Assembly: GCA_002838945.1 (NCBI GenBank)
Contig: PGXB01000030.1
Span: 1-46,359, forward strand
Direction of reading: 5' to 3'
Length of the DNA stretch: 46,359 nt
DNA from: a candidate division Zixibacteria bacterium HGW-Zixibacteria-1
Lineage (GTDB): Bacteria > Zixibacteria > MSB-5A5 > GN15 > PGXB01
A program made the position numbers and the translations under genes. Within the stretch, counting starts at the first letter, position 1. Each line of letters starts with the position of its first letter. The notes under the pieces are model-generated. The model was not told where the DNA came from, made no database searches, and saw nothing but the letters and a program-made list of their open reading frames with translations. Of the stretch, positions 35,560 to 42,564 are shown piece after piece.

Positions 35560-36275
35560 TGCCGAACTCGGATATCCTGGTGGCCCTCTTTTCCTACAAT
35601 GAGGGCGAAAAACTCAAAAACCTTATAAGCAGTTTTCCCCAAAACAGATTCTATGACCTGTTGTTTGTCGATGATGGCTCCGACGACGGCAGCGCGGAAT
35701 ATATAGAGGAAAAGGGCTTCGAGTTGATTCGTCACAGGACCAACATCGGAATCGGCTGCGGTATCCGGGAGGCGATTCAATACGGCCAAGGGCATGGTTA
35801 CCAACTAATTGTAATCATGGCGGCCAACGGCAAGATGCAGCCGTCCGAAATAGAAAGGCTGACAACACCTCTTCTGAACGATCGCTGCGACTATGTCCAG
35901 GGTTCGCGGTATCTTCCGGGCGGGCAGTCGCCCAATCTGCCTCTTTTCAGAAAAGTCATGGTAAAACTTTTCACGGCCATTGCCTTCATGCTGACCGGCT
36001 TCAGAGGCACTGATGTCACCTGTGGATTTCGCGCCTATAGACTTTCCCTTTTTGATGACAGACGGTTAAATATCGACCAGGTGTGGCTGAATAAATATGA
36101 GATGGAATATTATATTCATTTTCATGTTATTCGCAGGGGTTACCGGGTTTTAGAGGTTCCGGTATCCATGATATATCCAAGGGAGAGGGGCAATTACAGC
36201 AAAATCAGGCCGTTTGTCGGGTGGTGGTCGATGATCAAACCGTGGATCTACCTGATTTTGAAAATCCGAAAATAA
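35559..36275 (+). CDS. Glycosyltransferase family 2, paralog lacking D-x-D
   Basis: 238 residues from the ATG at 35559, which overlaps the acyltransferase stop (TGATG); AGGAAG lies upstream. The fold is seen in ILVALFSYNEGEKLKNLI, FVDDGSDDGS, HRTNIGIGCGIREAI, CDYVQGSRYLPGGQSPNLP and DVTCGFRAYRLSLFDDR. Where the family has a metal-binding D-x-D, this protein reads IMAANGKMQP, with Ala and Asn. The C-terminus PFVGWWSMIKPWIYLILKIR matches the GT2 at 29909. It closes the glycan locus. Activity may be unusual or the branch may use a different metal site. Confidence 0.85.
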   Translation: MPNSDILVALFSYNEGEKLKNLISSFPQNRFYDLLFVDDGSDDGSAEYIEEKGFELIRHRTNIGIGCGIREAIQYGQGHGYQLIVIMAANGKMQPSEIERLTTPLLNDRCDYVQGSRYLPGGQSPNLPLFRKVMVKLFTAIAFMLTGFRGTDVTCGFRAYRLSLFDDRRLNIDQVWLNKYEMEYYIHFHVIRRGYRVLEVPVSMIYPRERGNYSKIRPFVGWWSMIKPWIYLILKIRK

Positions 36276-36311
36276 ATAAACGATTTCCCAAAAAAATCGT
36301 ATAATAATTTG

Positions 36312-36415
36312 CAGGGAGAGAGCAGCATTTCCTGTAATGAGCCGTCAGTGGATTTCGGGGGATATTAATTGACGGCGAATGTATCCCGGCCCATGGATGG
36401 GCCGGGTTTTTTTTT
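36312..36415 (+). ncRNA. Candidate small structured RNA with its own terminator
   Basis: A perfect TATAAT (36300-36305) would start a transcript near 36312. Three successive helices then fit: CAGGGA with TTCCTG (36312-36317 / 36329-36334, one G-T pair), GCCGTCA with TGACGGC (36341-36347 / 36370-36376, exact), and the terminator stem at 36385. No reading frame of note is present. The upstream gene ends at 36275, so read-through is possible. No known RNA family is recognised. Confidence 0.35.
36385..36415 (+). terminator. Strong rho-independent terminator
   Basis: CCCGGCCC (36385-36392) pairs with GGGCCGGG (36399-36406) over a six-base loop, followed by nine T's. It ends the glycan locus or the candidate RNA. 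Confidence 0.95.
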
Positions 36416-36476
36416 ATTAAGGCAGCATTCTTGTTCCATGCATCCAGATATAACCGTAATCCCATAATTTTCAAAC

Positions 36477-36505
36477 TTGACATTGGAAATCGACAAGCCT
36501 ATTTT
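36477..36505 (+). promoter_or_regulatory. Promoter of the coiled-coil protein gene
   Basis: A perfect TTGACA (36477-36482), a 17-base spacer and TATTTT (36500-36505, 4/6). Transcription would start near 36512, about 20 bases before the gene. Confidence 0.65.
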
Positions 36506-36527
36506 CCGTTGCAGGGAGATAGGCTTG
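36494..36527. repeat. Perfect 9-bp inverted repeat over the -10 box
   Basis: CAAGCCTAT (36494-36502) and ATAGGCTTG (36519-36527) are exact complements separated by 16 bases. The left arm overlaps the -10 and the spacer contains the possible Shine-Dalgarno GGGAG. It could be an operator. Confidence 0.6.
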
Positions 36528-36531
36528 GTTT

Positions 36532-37053
36532 ATGAAACGAAACATTATTAAAATTATTGCAGTTTTGGTCCTGATAGCCGGCCTGGTCGGCATATCGGTG
36601 ATCAAGTCGAATTTATCGGCCAGGCGATCTGCCGAGTCATTGCAATCGATAAAGGATGAATATTTCCGTACCCGCGACAGCCTGCTTCTGCAGAAATTTG
36701 ATGATACGACCAGAGTCTATGTTGATTCCATTCAAAATTTAGAGAGATTTTATCTGACCCAGATAGATAGTTTGAATGACTATCATGCCGACCGGGAAAG
36801 CCTGCTGACGGCTGAAATTGAGAAACAAAAGGCCAGGAATACTGCATCCCAAAAAACAACTGTTGCGGAAAAACCGCCGCAGGATACGATCTCGCCAATA
36901 GTTAAAGCGGACTACAATAGTCTTCTAAGTCGTCTCCCGGGCGATTTAACTGATTATGAGAGAAGAGTCTCTACGGATGAGATAATTATTGAGCTGTCAA
37001 AAAAGTATAATCTTTCGCCGGAAAAGATAAAAAAGATTACCGGCTCGACCTGA
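36532..37053 (+). CDS. Membrane-anchored coiled-coil protein, function unknown
   Basis: 173 residues that I do not recognise. A single N-terminal hydrophobic helix (about 5-25) acts as an anchor or uncleaved signal. Residues about 30-105 are rich in heptad-like Leu/Ile with charged residues (SLLLQKFDDTTRV, SLNDYHADRESLL), suggesting a coiled coil outside the membrane. After a Pro-containing linker, the last about 50 residues look like a small helical domain (LPGDLTDYERRVS, IIELSKKYNLSPEKIKKI). It is a single gene with its own promoter and inverted repeat. Confidence 0.7.
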   Translation: MKRNIIKIIAVLVLIAGLVGISVIKSNLSARRSAESLQSIKDEYFRTRDSLLLQKFDDTTRVYVDSIQNLERFYLTQIDSLNDYHADRESLLTAEIEKQKARNTASQKTTVAEKPPQDTISPIVKADYNSLLSRLPGDLTDYERRVSTDEIIIELSKKYNLSPEKIKKITGST

Positions 37054-37106
37054 ATATAATCCTTAATAATTTTATATATTTTCCAGAAAATTGTCATAGA
37101 AAAGCC

Positions 37107-37134
37107 TTGACAACGATTTAACAAATACTATTAT
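37107..37134 (+). promoter_or_regulatory. Promoter of the 69-residue orphan gene
   Basis: A perfect TTGACA (37107-37112) and TATTAT (37129-37134, 5/6) are spaced by 16 bases. The leader to the gene at 37323 is about 180 bases, unusually long. Confidence 0.65.
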
Positions 37135-37228
37135 TATATGTAAATAGTCTACATTCCTTAACCGCCATATACCTGTTTTTTAGCGAAGCACCTTGCGATG
37201 AATTAAAAGACCATATCGCCATACGATT

Positions 37229-37273
37229 TAAGGAGGTGATAAAAAGGCTGATTTAGAGCACCCCCAAATAGCC
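37229..37273 (+). promoter_or_regulatory. Full-length Shine-Dalgarno followed by a hairpin, no frame attached
   Basis: TAAGGAGGTGAT (37229-37240) is complementary to the entire 16S rRNA 3' tail core. No ATG, GTG or TTG lies at suitable distance. Only a CTG-ATT-TAG follows. A hairpin then forms between GGCT-(G)-ATTT (37246-37254) and AAATAGCC (37266-37273). This is within the leader of the orphan gene at 37323. Confidence 0.45.
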
Positions 37274-37322
37274 CTTCATTGATAATGATTCTAAAACCAA
37301 ACGGCTAAGTGGGAGAAACACT

Positions 37323-37508
37323 ATGCCCCCGAGAAAAGAAGCAGAAGAGTTTGCCGCAGTAGGCGTAAAAGACTGCTGGCATCCGTATGGTTTGCAGGAC
37401 CTGAGTCCTGACAAATTCGTCAAAGTAGTCACCAGGATTTTGGCGGGAAAGTTTGAGCTGCTTGATCTGAAATGGGATAAAGGTATTAGAATGGCGCGGG
37501 CCGAGCAA
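37323..37508 (+). CDS. Orphan 69-residue protein (C-terminal end at 37532)
   Basis: Small soluble protein I do not recognise. The frame runs from ATG 37323 to the stop at 37530-37532, 69 residues. It has one Cys in a CWHPYGLQDLSP segment, a helical basic middle (KFVKVVTRILAGKFELL) and ends GGPIIS. No signal peptide or membrane helix. GGGAG seven bases before the ATG is a good ribosome binding site. With its own promoter, a long leader and a strong terminator, it is a monocistronic unit, and such layout suggests meaningful expression. Function unknown. Confidence 0.45.
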
Positions 37509-37532
37509 TATGGCGGGCCCATCATAAGCTGA
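37323..37532 (+). CDS. Small conserved-looking orphan protein, 69 residues
   Basis: This entry gives the full extent of the orphan gene, from ATG 37323 to its stop codon at 37530-37532; use this span. The evidence that it is real is contextual: good TTGACA/TATTAT promoter, GGGAG ribosome binding site, perfect terminator 38 bases after the stop and no competing frame. Composition is balanced, about equal acidic and basic residues. I can assign no family. Confidence 0.65.
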   Translation: MPPRKEAEEFAAVGVKDCWHPYGLQDLSPDKFVKVVTRILAGKFELLDLKWDKGIRMARAEQYGGPIIS

Positions 37533-37569
37533 TTAATAAGGCAGCAGTAGGTTGGAAAATTTGACGATT

Positions 37570-37598
37570 GCGGCCGGTTCCACCGGCCGCTTTTTTTT
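37570..37598 (+). terminator. Terminator of the orphan small gene
   Basis: GCGGCCGG (37570-37577) pairs exactly with CCGGCCGC (37583-37590) across TTCCA, then eight T's. Confidence 0.96.
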
Positions 37599-37639
37599 GC
37601 GCAGAAATTAGTAATATCTCCAATTGAAAATTAAATATA

Positions 37640-37668
37640 TTGACAAATAATTTCGTTTTAGGGATATT
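37640..37668 (+). promoter_or_regulatory. Promoter of the rhodanese-MauE pair
   Basis: A perfect TTGACA (37640-37645), a 17-base spacer and GATATT (37663-37668, 4/6). Start of transcription would be near 37675. Confidence 0.55.
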
Positions 37669-37717
37669 CGCGATAACTTGCGATGAACTTTTAATTGATT
37701 GGATTGTAACAGATTAT

Positions 37718-38230
37718 ATGATAATCAGAATCAAACAGGCAGTGATCATAATTTTATTTTCGGCGGCCCTGGCAGTCATTGTCAACCTCGCATCAGGAAG
37801 CCGAATTCCCTTTGTAGGCGACTGGCCGTCCATATCGGGATCGGATAGCGTTGCGGTTCCGCCATCGGCGGAAGAAGGCGATCCTCCTTTTATTTCGCTT
37901 GATGAAGCCGCCGCTCGATATCAATCGCCGGGGACTCTTTTCATCGATGCCCGCGACCCGGAAGACTATGCCGTGGCCCATGTCCGGAATGCCGTTAATA
38001 TTCCATACGACTATTTGGATGACTATCATGAGCAGTTGATGATGATCCCGGTGGACCGGGAAATTGTCATCTATTGTTCCGGAAGCGAATGTGAATTGTC
38101 GCTGTTTCTTGGTCGCGATATGCAGGACATCGGTTATCAAAGAATATTCATCTTCTACGGGGGTTGGCGTGAGTGGGAAAGAGCAAACCTGCCTGTGGAG
38201 AAGGGAGAAGGAATTGAACGGAACCAATAA
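37718..38230 (+). CDS. Membrane-anchored rhodanese-domain protein
   Basis: Sulfurtransferase-type domain outside or at the membrane. 170 residues from the ATG at 37718, with an N-terminal hydrophobic anchor (about 5-28) and a single rhodanese domain (about 60-165). ISLDEAAARY, FIDARDPEDYAVAHVRNAVN and the active-site loop YCSGSECELS are all visible, with C120 the expected persulfide-bearing residue and C125 nearby. GGWREWERANLP closes the domain. A TTG much further upstream (37640) is in frame, but lies in the promoter. The next gene starts inside its 3' end, so the two are coupled. Confidence 0.85.
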   Translation: MIIRIKQAVIIILFSAALAVIVNLASGSRIPFVGDWPSISGSDSVAVPPSAEEGDPPFISLDEAAARYQSPGTLFIDARDPEDYAVAHVRNAVNIPYDYLDDYHEQLMMIPVDREIVIYCSGSECELSLFLGRDMQDIGYQRIFIFYGGWREWERANLPVEKGEGIERNQ

Positions 38231-38675
38231 ATTTCTCCATAATGATTTTCTCGGGTTGATCGTTCGGCTGTTTATCGGGATAATTTTTATCTATGCTTCT
38301 CTGGATAAGATTCAATCCCCGGCGCAATTCGCAAGGATAATATACAATTATCATATTATGCCGGGCATGTTGATAAACATCCTTGCCCTGCTGTTGCCCT
38401 GGATCGAAATTATCAGTGGAATGTTATTGATTGCCGGTATTTATAAGGAAGGCAGCATTCTTATTATAAATGTAATGGTCCTGGTTTTTATCGTTGCCAT
38501 CGGTGTAAACCTGTATCGCGGCATAAATCTTGAATGCGGATGTTTTTCGGTCAGCTCCAAAGCAAAGGAAAGCGCCGTCGGACTATTATTAAGAGATATC
38601 GGGCTATTGATTTTGGGCGTGTATGTATATTTGAACAGGTCCCGGCGTTTTGATCTTATAAAAACAAAAGCTTAA
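38214..38675 (+). CDS. MauE/DoxX-like membrane protein
   Basis: Four-helix integral membrane protein of 153 residues. The start is probably TTG at 38214 with GGGAG seven bases before it, overlapping the rhodanese gene by 17 bases. GLIVRLFIGIIFIYASLDKI is typical of the DoxX/MauE group, and NLECGCFS carries the C-x-C pair (about residue 107) typical of MauE proteins involved in disulfide chemistry. With the rhodanese upstream, it suggests a periplasmic thiol or sulfur function. The 3' end overlaps the secretin gene on the other strand by four bases. Confidence 0.78.
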   Translation: MNGTNKFLHNDFLGLIVRLFIGIIFIYASLDKIQSPAQFARIIYNYHIMPGMLINILALLLPWIEIISGMLLIAGIYKEGSILIINVMVLVFIVAIGVNLYRGINLECGCFSVSSKAKESAVGLLLRDIGLLILGVYVYLNRSRRFDLIKTKA

Positions 38676-39952
38676 TTATTTAGAATTCGCGGCGTAATCA
38701 TTATCGTCAGATCGGTCTTGGTCGTCTGCACTGATTTATGTTTGAAAAGCCCGCCGATAATCGGAATCGAACCCAGAAAAAAGACCTTCTGTTCGCTTTC
38801 GATTTTATCTTCTTTGAACAACCCGCCCAGCACGGCCGTTTCTTCGTTTTTAACCGTGATTCTGGTATGAATTGACCGCTCCGATGTAATCGGTTTCTGA
38901 TTATCCAGAGGACCGGAGTAGCCGATAATCTCGGCAACAGTCGGATTTACATCGAGGATAATCTGGTTATCTTCGGTTATATGAGGGGTGACATACAGAG
39001 TGATGCCGACTTCCTCATCCTGAAAGGTAACGATATCCTGGACGGCGCCGCCCTCGCTGAAACGATTAATAGTCTGAATAGGCACAACTGTGGCGACCTT
39101 GATTTCGGCCGGGTGGTTGTTGAGAGTAGTAATTTTAGGATTCGAGATAAGCTTGGAATTGCCGCTTTGCTCAAGGAATTCGAGGACCAGATTGAGCTCA
39201 TTAAGAGATAGTTTTCCCCATTCCCATTTTCCATCGGGAAGGTCGATCTGGCCGACCGCTTCATTGGCAGTAGCGAAGGTGGTTGTTCCGCCGGCACCAG
39301 TGGTTACGCCATGGCCGCGGGCGGTGAGGCTGGTGGGCCACTTAAAACCGGCCTGGAGATCGGTGTCGAGGTTGGTTTCAACAATCCTGACTTCGATCGC
39401 CACCTGCGGTTCCGGCCTGTCGGTTTTTCTGATAAAATCGGCGACCAGCCTGGCGGCATCGGGAACATCGATAATGACAATTTGCGACGGTACCGGTATT
39501 CCGGTTTTCGATCCTTTGTATTGCGGATCGGTCACAATATTTATTTTTCCTCTGGCGGACAGAAGCCCTTCGGCGGCACTTACAGCCGCGGCCGGGGAGA
39601 TATAGTCGAGCGCGACGGTCTCGATGACCAGTTCGCCCTGGGCCGGCATTTCGACCGGTTTGACGACGATAATATTGCCGGCCAAATAATAGTTGTAGCC
39701 GTTGGAGGCCAGGATAGCACGAAGGGCATTCTCGAGACTGACATTGTCGAGTTTGATGGATATGCTGCCTTCAATCAGGCCCGACTGAACGAGATTCAGA
39801 TTATATTGCTGTGCAATCATGTTCAGCACCGTGGAGATCGGGACATCATCGTATTGCAGTGATATATCGACGTTCAAATCAGGTGAGCCTGAAGACGCGG
39901 GAGTGTGTAATGCGATAAAGATTAAGGCTATTAATAAGATGCGTGATTTCAT
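38672..39952 (-). CDS. Secretin of a type IV pilus / type II secretion-like system
   Basis: Outer-membrane channel, short for the family at 426 residues. A signal peptide (about 1-21) is followed by an STN-like domain (about 25-100, VPISTVLNMIAQQYNLNLV, KLDNVSLENALRAIL) and one N1-like ring domain (DVPDAARLVADFIRKTD). The secretin core (about 185-425) has QVAIEVRIVETN, KLISNPKITTLNNHPAEIKV, VGITLYVTPHITEDNQI, the VLGGLFKEDK motif, and the end LTIMITPRIL. Its start overlaps the PilP-like gene by four bases. It is the last gene of the pilus operon and is tail-to-tail with the MauE gene. Confidence 0.93.
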   Translation of the reverse strand: MKSRILLIALIFIALHTPASSGSPDLNVDISLQYDDVPISTVLNMIAQQYNLNLVQSGLIEGSISIKLDNVSLENALRAILASNGYNYYLAGNIIVVKPVEMPAQGELVIETVALDYISPAAAVSAAEGLLSARGKINIVTDPQYKGSKTGIPVPSQIVIIDVPDAARLVADFIRKTDRPEPQVAIEVRIVETNLDTDLQAGFKWPTSLTARGHGVTTGAGGTTTFATANEAVGQIDLPDGKWEWGKLSLNELNLVLEFLEQSGNSKLISNPKITTLNNHPAEIKVATVVPIQTINRFSEGGAVQDIVTFQDEEVGITLYVTPHITEDNQIILDVNPTVAEIIGYSGPLDNQKPITSERSIHTRITVKNEETAVLGGLFKEDKIESEQKVFFLGSIPIIGGLFKHKSVQTTKTDLTIMITPRILNN

Positions 39953-40392
39953 GACTTTTCCTTTATAATGGTCAGAGTAAATTGGAGTCCGTCCTTATCA
40001 AGGGTGACCGTTTCCTTATCAACTTGTACTACCCTGGCTCCATTTATTATATCGCCGCCACGAACGATTTTCTTATTGATAATCGCCGATGGGCTGTTAT
40101 TGTCGAAGAGAATTCCGCTCAATGTCCAGACCGGCTGAGTCACCCCGACTGCGGAGAGAATGATGTGTTTGGGGCCGCGGTAAAACGGATCACGTCCCCA
40201 TTCGAGCGCAGAATATTTTTCAATGTTAATACTCTCGGTTTTGATTCCGGTCCGTATAGCGTCTAATTTGGCCACCGGGCGCGGCACGTCAACCTGCGTT
40301 CTGGGTTTATTCCCGGATAGGTTGTAAACACCCCAGATAACCGCGGCGATGAAAATAACGTAAATGATTCGCTGTCGCTTTTTTGTATCCAT
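39949..40392 (-). CDS. PilP/GspC-like inner-membrane linker protein
   Basis: 147 residues. An N-terminal helix (about 8-25) anchors it. Residues about 60-140 form a small beta domain with GRDPFY, VWTLSGILFDNNSPSAIIN and VRGGDIINGARVVQVDKETV, resembling the HR domain of PilP and GspC that connects the inner-membrane complex to the secretin. It lies directly before the secretin and after pilO, as pilP does in pil operons. It overlaps both neighbours (one and four bases). Not a lipoprotein, unlike most PilP. Confidence 0.78.
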   Translation of the reverse strand: MDTKKRQRIIYVIFIAAVIWGVYNLSGNKPRTQVDVPRPVAKLDAIRTGIKTESINIEKYSALEWGRDPFYRGPKHIILSAVGVTQPVWTLSGILFDNNSPSAIINKKIVRGGDIINGARVVQVDKETVTLDKDGLQFTLTIIKEKS

Positions 40393-40952
40393 CAGCTATC
40401 CTTAATAGTTCCCAGAACGGCCCGGAAACCGAGACTTATATCGGACAGGGGCCGTTTTTCGACCGGGTTGCTGATCCGGCAGTGATTGAGCCCCTTGTAA
40501 AAACTTTGTTTCTCAATTTCTTCGATAAATTTGCCAGCATTCGACAAGGTTCCTCGAAATTTGAGGGTCATGTCGAGCATCCGGGGCGAATTCGCATCGG
40601 GTGGTGCGTTATTCAGTTCGAGAAGTTCCTGGAGGGAAGGGGATATCTCGACCAGCTCCAAATCATGTAAATGCGCCTTCCCCGCAAACTCATCAAATAA
40701 CTTTATCAGGTCCTCTTTGGAATATAACCTCGAAATCAGCAAATGCTTTTCTTCAAGCATTTTTTGCCGCATATCGCAATATTCCGGAATCTGTATTATG
40801 ACATTTTTGAGATCGGCCAGCTGCCTCTCCGACTCGTCTACCGAGGACCTCAGTTCCCGGTTTTCCTGTATCTGGGGTGACGTTATAAAAAGATACCATA
40901 CCAGCGCAATGCCGGCGGCCGCAGCTATAGTTATGATTATTTTCTGCTTCAT
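40392..40952 (-). CDS. PilO-like pilus alignment protein
   Basis: 186 residues with an N-terminal membrane helix (about 4-24), a coiled-coil stretch (about 30-75, ELRSSVDESERQLADLKNV) and a ferredoxin-like C-terminal domain (about 85-175, DLELVEISPSLQEL, FRGTLSNAGKFIEEIEKQ). This is the PilO architecture, which pairs with PilN in the inner membrane. The start overlaps the PilM-PilN fusion gene by four bases. Sequence is weakly conserved in this family, so position in the operon carries much of the assignment. Confidence 0.82.
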   Translation of the reverse strand: MKQKIIITIAAAAGIALVWYLFITSPQIQENRELRSSVDESERQLADLKNVIIQIPEYCDMRQKMLEEKHLLISRLYSKEDLIKLFDEFAGKAHLHDLELVEISPSLQELLELNNAPPDANSPRMLDMTLKFRGTLSNAGKFIEEIEKQSFYKGLNHCRISNPVEKRPLSDISLGFRAVLGTIKDS

Positions 40953-42550
40953 ATTGCCGCCCCCATTCCGAGTTGAAAGTCTATGACAAAGCCGTCATCG
41001 GTTACTTTCTTGATATGGCGATTCAGTTTGACATCTTTAAAAAATGGCGAGCCCTGCAGACGGGCGATAAATTCGGCCAGGACGATTTCCGGTGGCGGGT
41101 CCGAGGAAATAGCATGACCCGTCAGAATAATTTTACAGGTATCGCCTTCATTAACCAGATCATAAACATCCAGTTTGATTTTTTCCGGAGCCAGTCTGGA
41201 TAATTCTTTAAGATTGAGATTAAGGAAGGTCGGCTCCTGATTGAGTTTATCCATCAGCATCCGGTCGGCAGCCATCTGACTCTTGATTGAATGATACATT
41301 ACATAAGTCGGAGAGCCGCGAAACATGGCCATCTGATTTTCAGCCGCCGCCAGACGGATATGATCGATGCCGTTTGCAAATTTTAGAGAACCCCAGTAAG
41401 CAACCAGGACCGCCATAACCACTAGTACTGCCGGCACGGCTTGCCTCAGGAAGGCAGCATTGTCCCGTTTTTTCTTTTTTTCGGGAGGGAGAAAATCAAT
41501 CAAGCCGGGACTGTCCAAAGCCAGGGCCACGGTCGCAAGTGAAACCGGGATCTGATCTACAATATCTTCCAACTCCGGCTGAGCCTTCAGTAAGCTCTCG
41601 ATCGGAAAGCGTTTAAACTGAATGCCGAAACGATCGGACAGATTCGCAATCAGCTCATCCGAGTATGACAGGTCACCATAGACAAATACGGTATCGGCGG
41701 TCGTACTGGAAAATTGCCCGACATAATAATCCAGGGAGTTCTGTATTTCGTTAACCAGCGTTTCCGTGAAATATTCGTATTTGATGCTGTTTTCGGGCCC
41801 ACCCGATAATGTCTCCGAACCGACCGAACTGATATGCATGAATTCGAGCCGGGTCCCGCGATAAAAGCTGATTTCGGAACTATTTTTCTTGACGTTTATC
41901 AAAGCATAGGTCACGGCTGGGTCGAAATTCTGTATGTAGGGAAGCATCCGACCGATGGCCTCTAATTCATGGTGTACACTGTGGACATTGGTCCCGATTG
42001 TGTCAAAAAGCTTCAGCCTGTCATATATATCGCTTTGGAGAACCGCCAGCAAGGACGCCGAGACGGTATCGTTCTGGTTGCTTCTTACGTTTTCATTTAT
42101 GTAATGCCCGTAGAAGGCCTTTTCCAGACCATATGGAACTCTTTTATCACCTTCCCAATATATCGCCTCTGCCAATTCACTGCCGGACATCCGGGGAAGA
42201 GTGATAATCCGGAAGGCGGTTTTGGGGCCGCCGATGCCGAGGACATATCTTGTGGAAGATGTCCCGAATCTTTTAATGTATTCTCTAATTTCCTTAATAA
42301 TAAAACTCCGCCGGTCCTCCTCGGTTTTCAGCGAGCGAGGCAGATACTCTTTGGAAATATGAATCAGCTTTGAGTGAAACAGGGTCTGCTGGGCCACGGC
42401 AAATTGCAGGAACGACTGATCGAAATGCACGGCAATTGTGCGTCCGAATCGGCGACGCCCTGTAGTCCTGAGCGAATGCAGAAACAGCTGGAGACGGCTT
42501 TTCAATTCCTCACCGGCGATAGTTTTATTTTCCATCAGCGTGCTTTTCAT
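40949..42550 (-). CDS. PilM-PilN fusion protein
   Basis: 533 residues joining two pilus proteins that are usually separate. Residues about 35-345 are PilM, an actin-like fold (RTIAVHFDQSFLQFAVA, YVLGIGGPKTAFRIITLP, VHHELEAIGRMLP, VYGDLSYSDELIANLSDR). After LIDFLPPEKKKKRD comes one membrane helix (about 368-390) and a PilN-like domain (about 395-530, LSRLAPEKIKLDVYDLVNEG). In typical systems PilM binds the cytoplasmic tail of PilN. The PPEKKKKRD joint corresponds to the LLPP-type motif of PilN's own tail. I start at the second ATG (42550) because AGGA is better placed for it; 42556 is the alternative. Confidence 0.88.
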   Translation of the reverse strand: MKSTLMENKTIAGEELKSRLQLFLHSLRTTGRRRFGRTIAVHFDQSFLQFAVAQQTLFHSKLIHISKEYLPRSLKTEEDRRSFIIKEIREYIKRFGTSSTRYVLGIGGPKTAFRIITLPRMSGSELAEAIYWEGDKRVPYGLEKAFYGHYINENVRSNQNDTVSASLLAVLQSDIYDRLKLFDTIGTNVHSVHHELEAIGRMLPYIQNFDPAVTYALINVKKNSSEISFYRGTRLEFMHISSVGSETLSGGPENSIKYEYFTETLVNEIQNSLDYYVGQFSSTTADTVFVYGDLSYSDELIANLSDRFGIQFKRFPIESLLKAQPELEDIVDQIPVSLATVALALDSPGLIDFLPPEKKKKRDNAAFLRQAVPAVLVVMAVLVAYWGSLKFANGIDHIRLAAAENQMAMFRGSPTYVMYHSIKSQMAADRMLMDKLNQEPTFLNLNLKELSRLAPEKIKLDVYDLVNEGDTCKIILTGHAISSDPPPEIVLAEFIARLQGSPFFKDVKLNRHIKKVTDDGFVIDFQLGMGAAI

Positions 42551-42564
42551 TGCCATTATCCTGT

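Noticed and set aside
37323-37508. A shorter end for the orphan 69-residue gene
   Set aside because: A first entry lists an end at 37508, but the stop codon is at 37530-37532. The entry spanning 37323-37532 is the correct one and the shorter span should be ignored.
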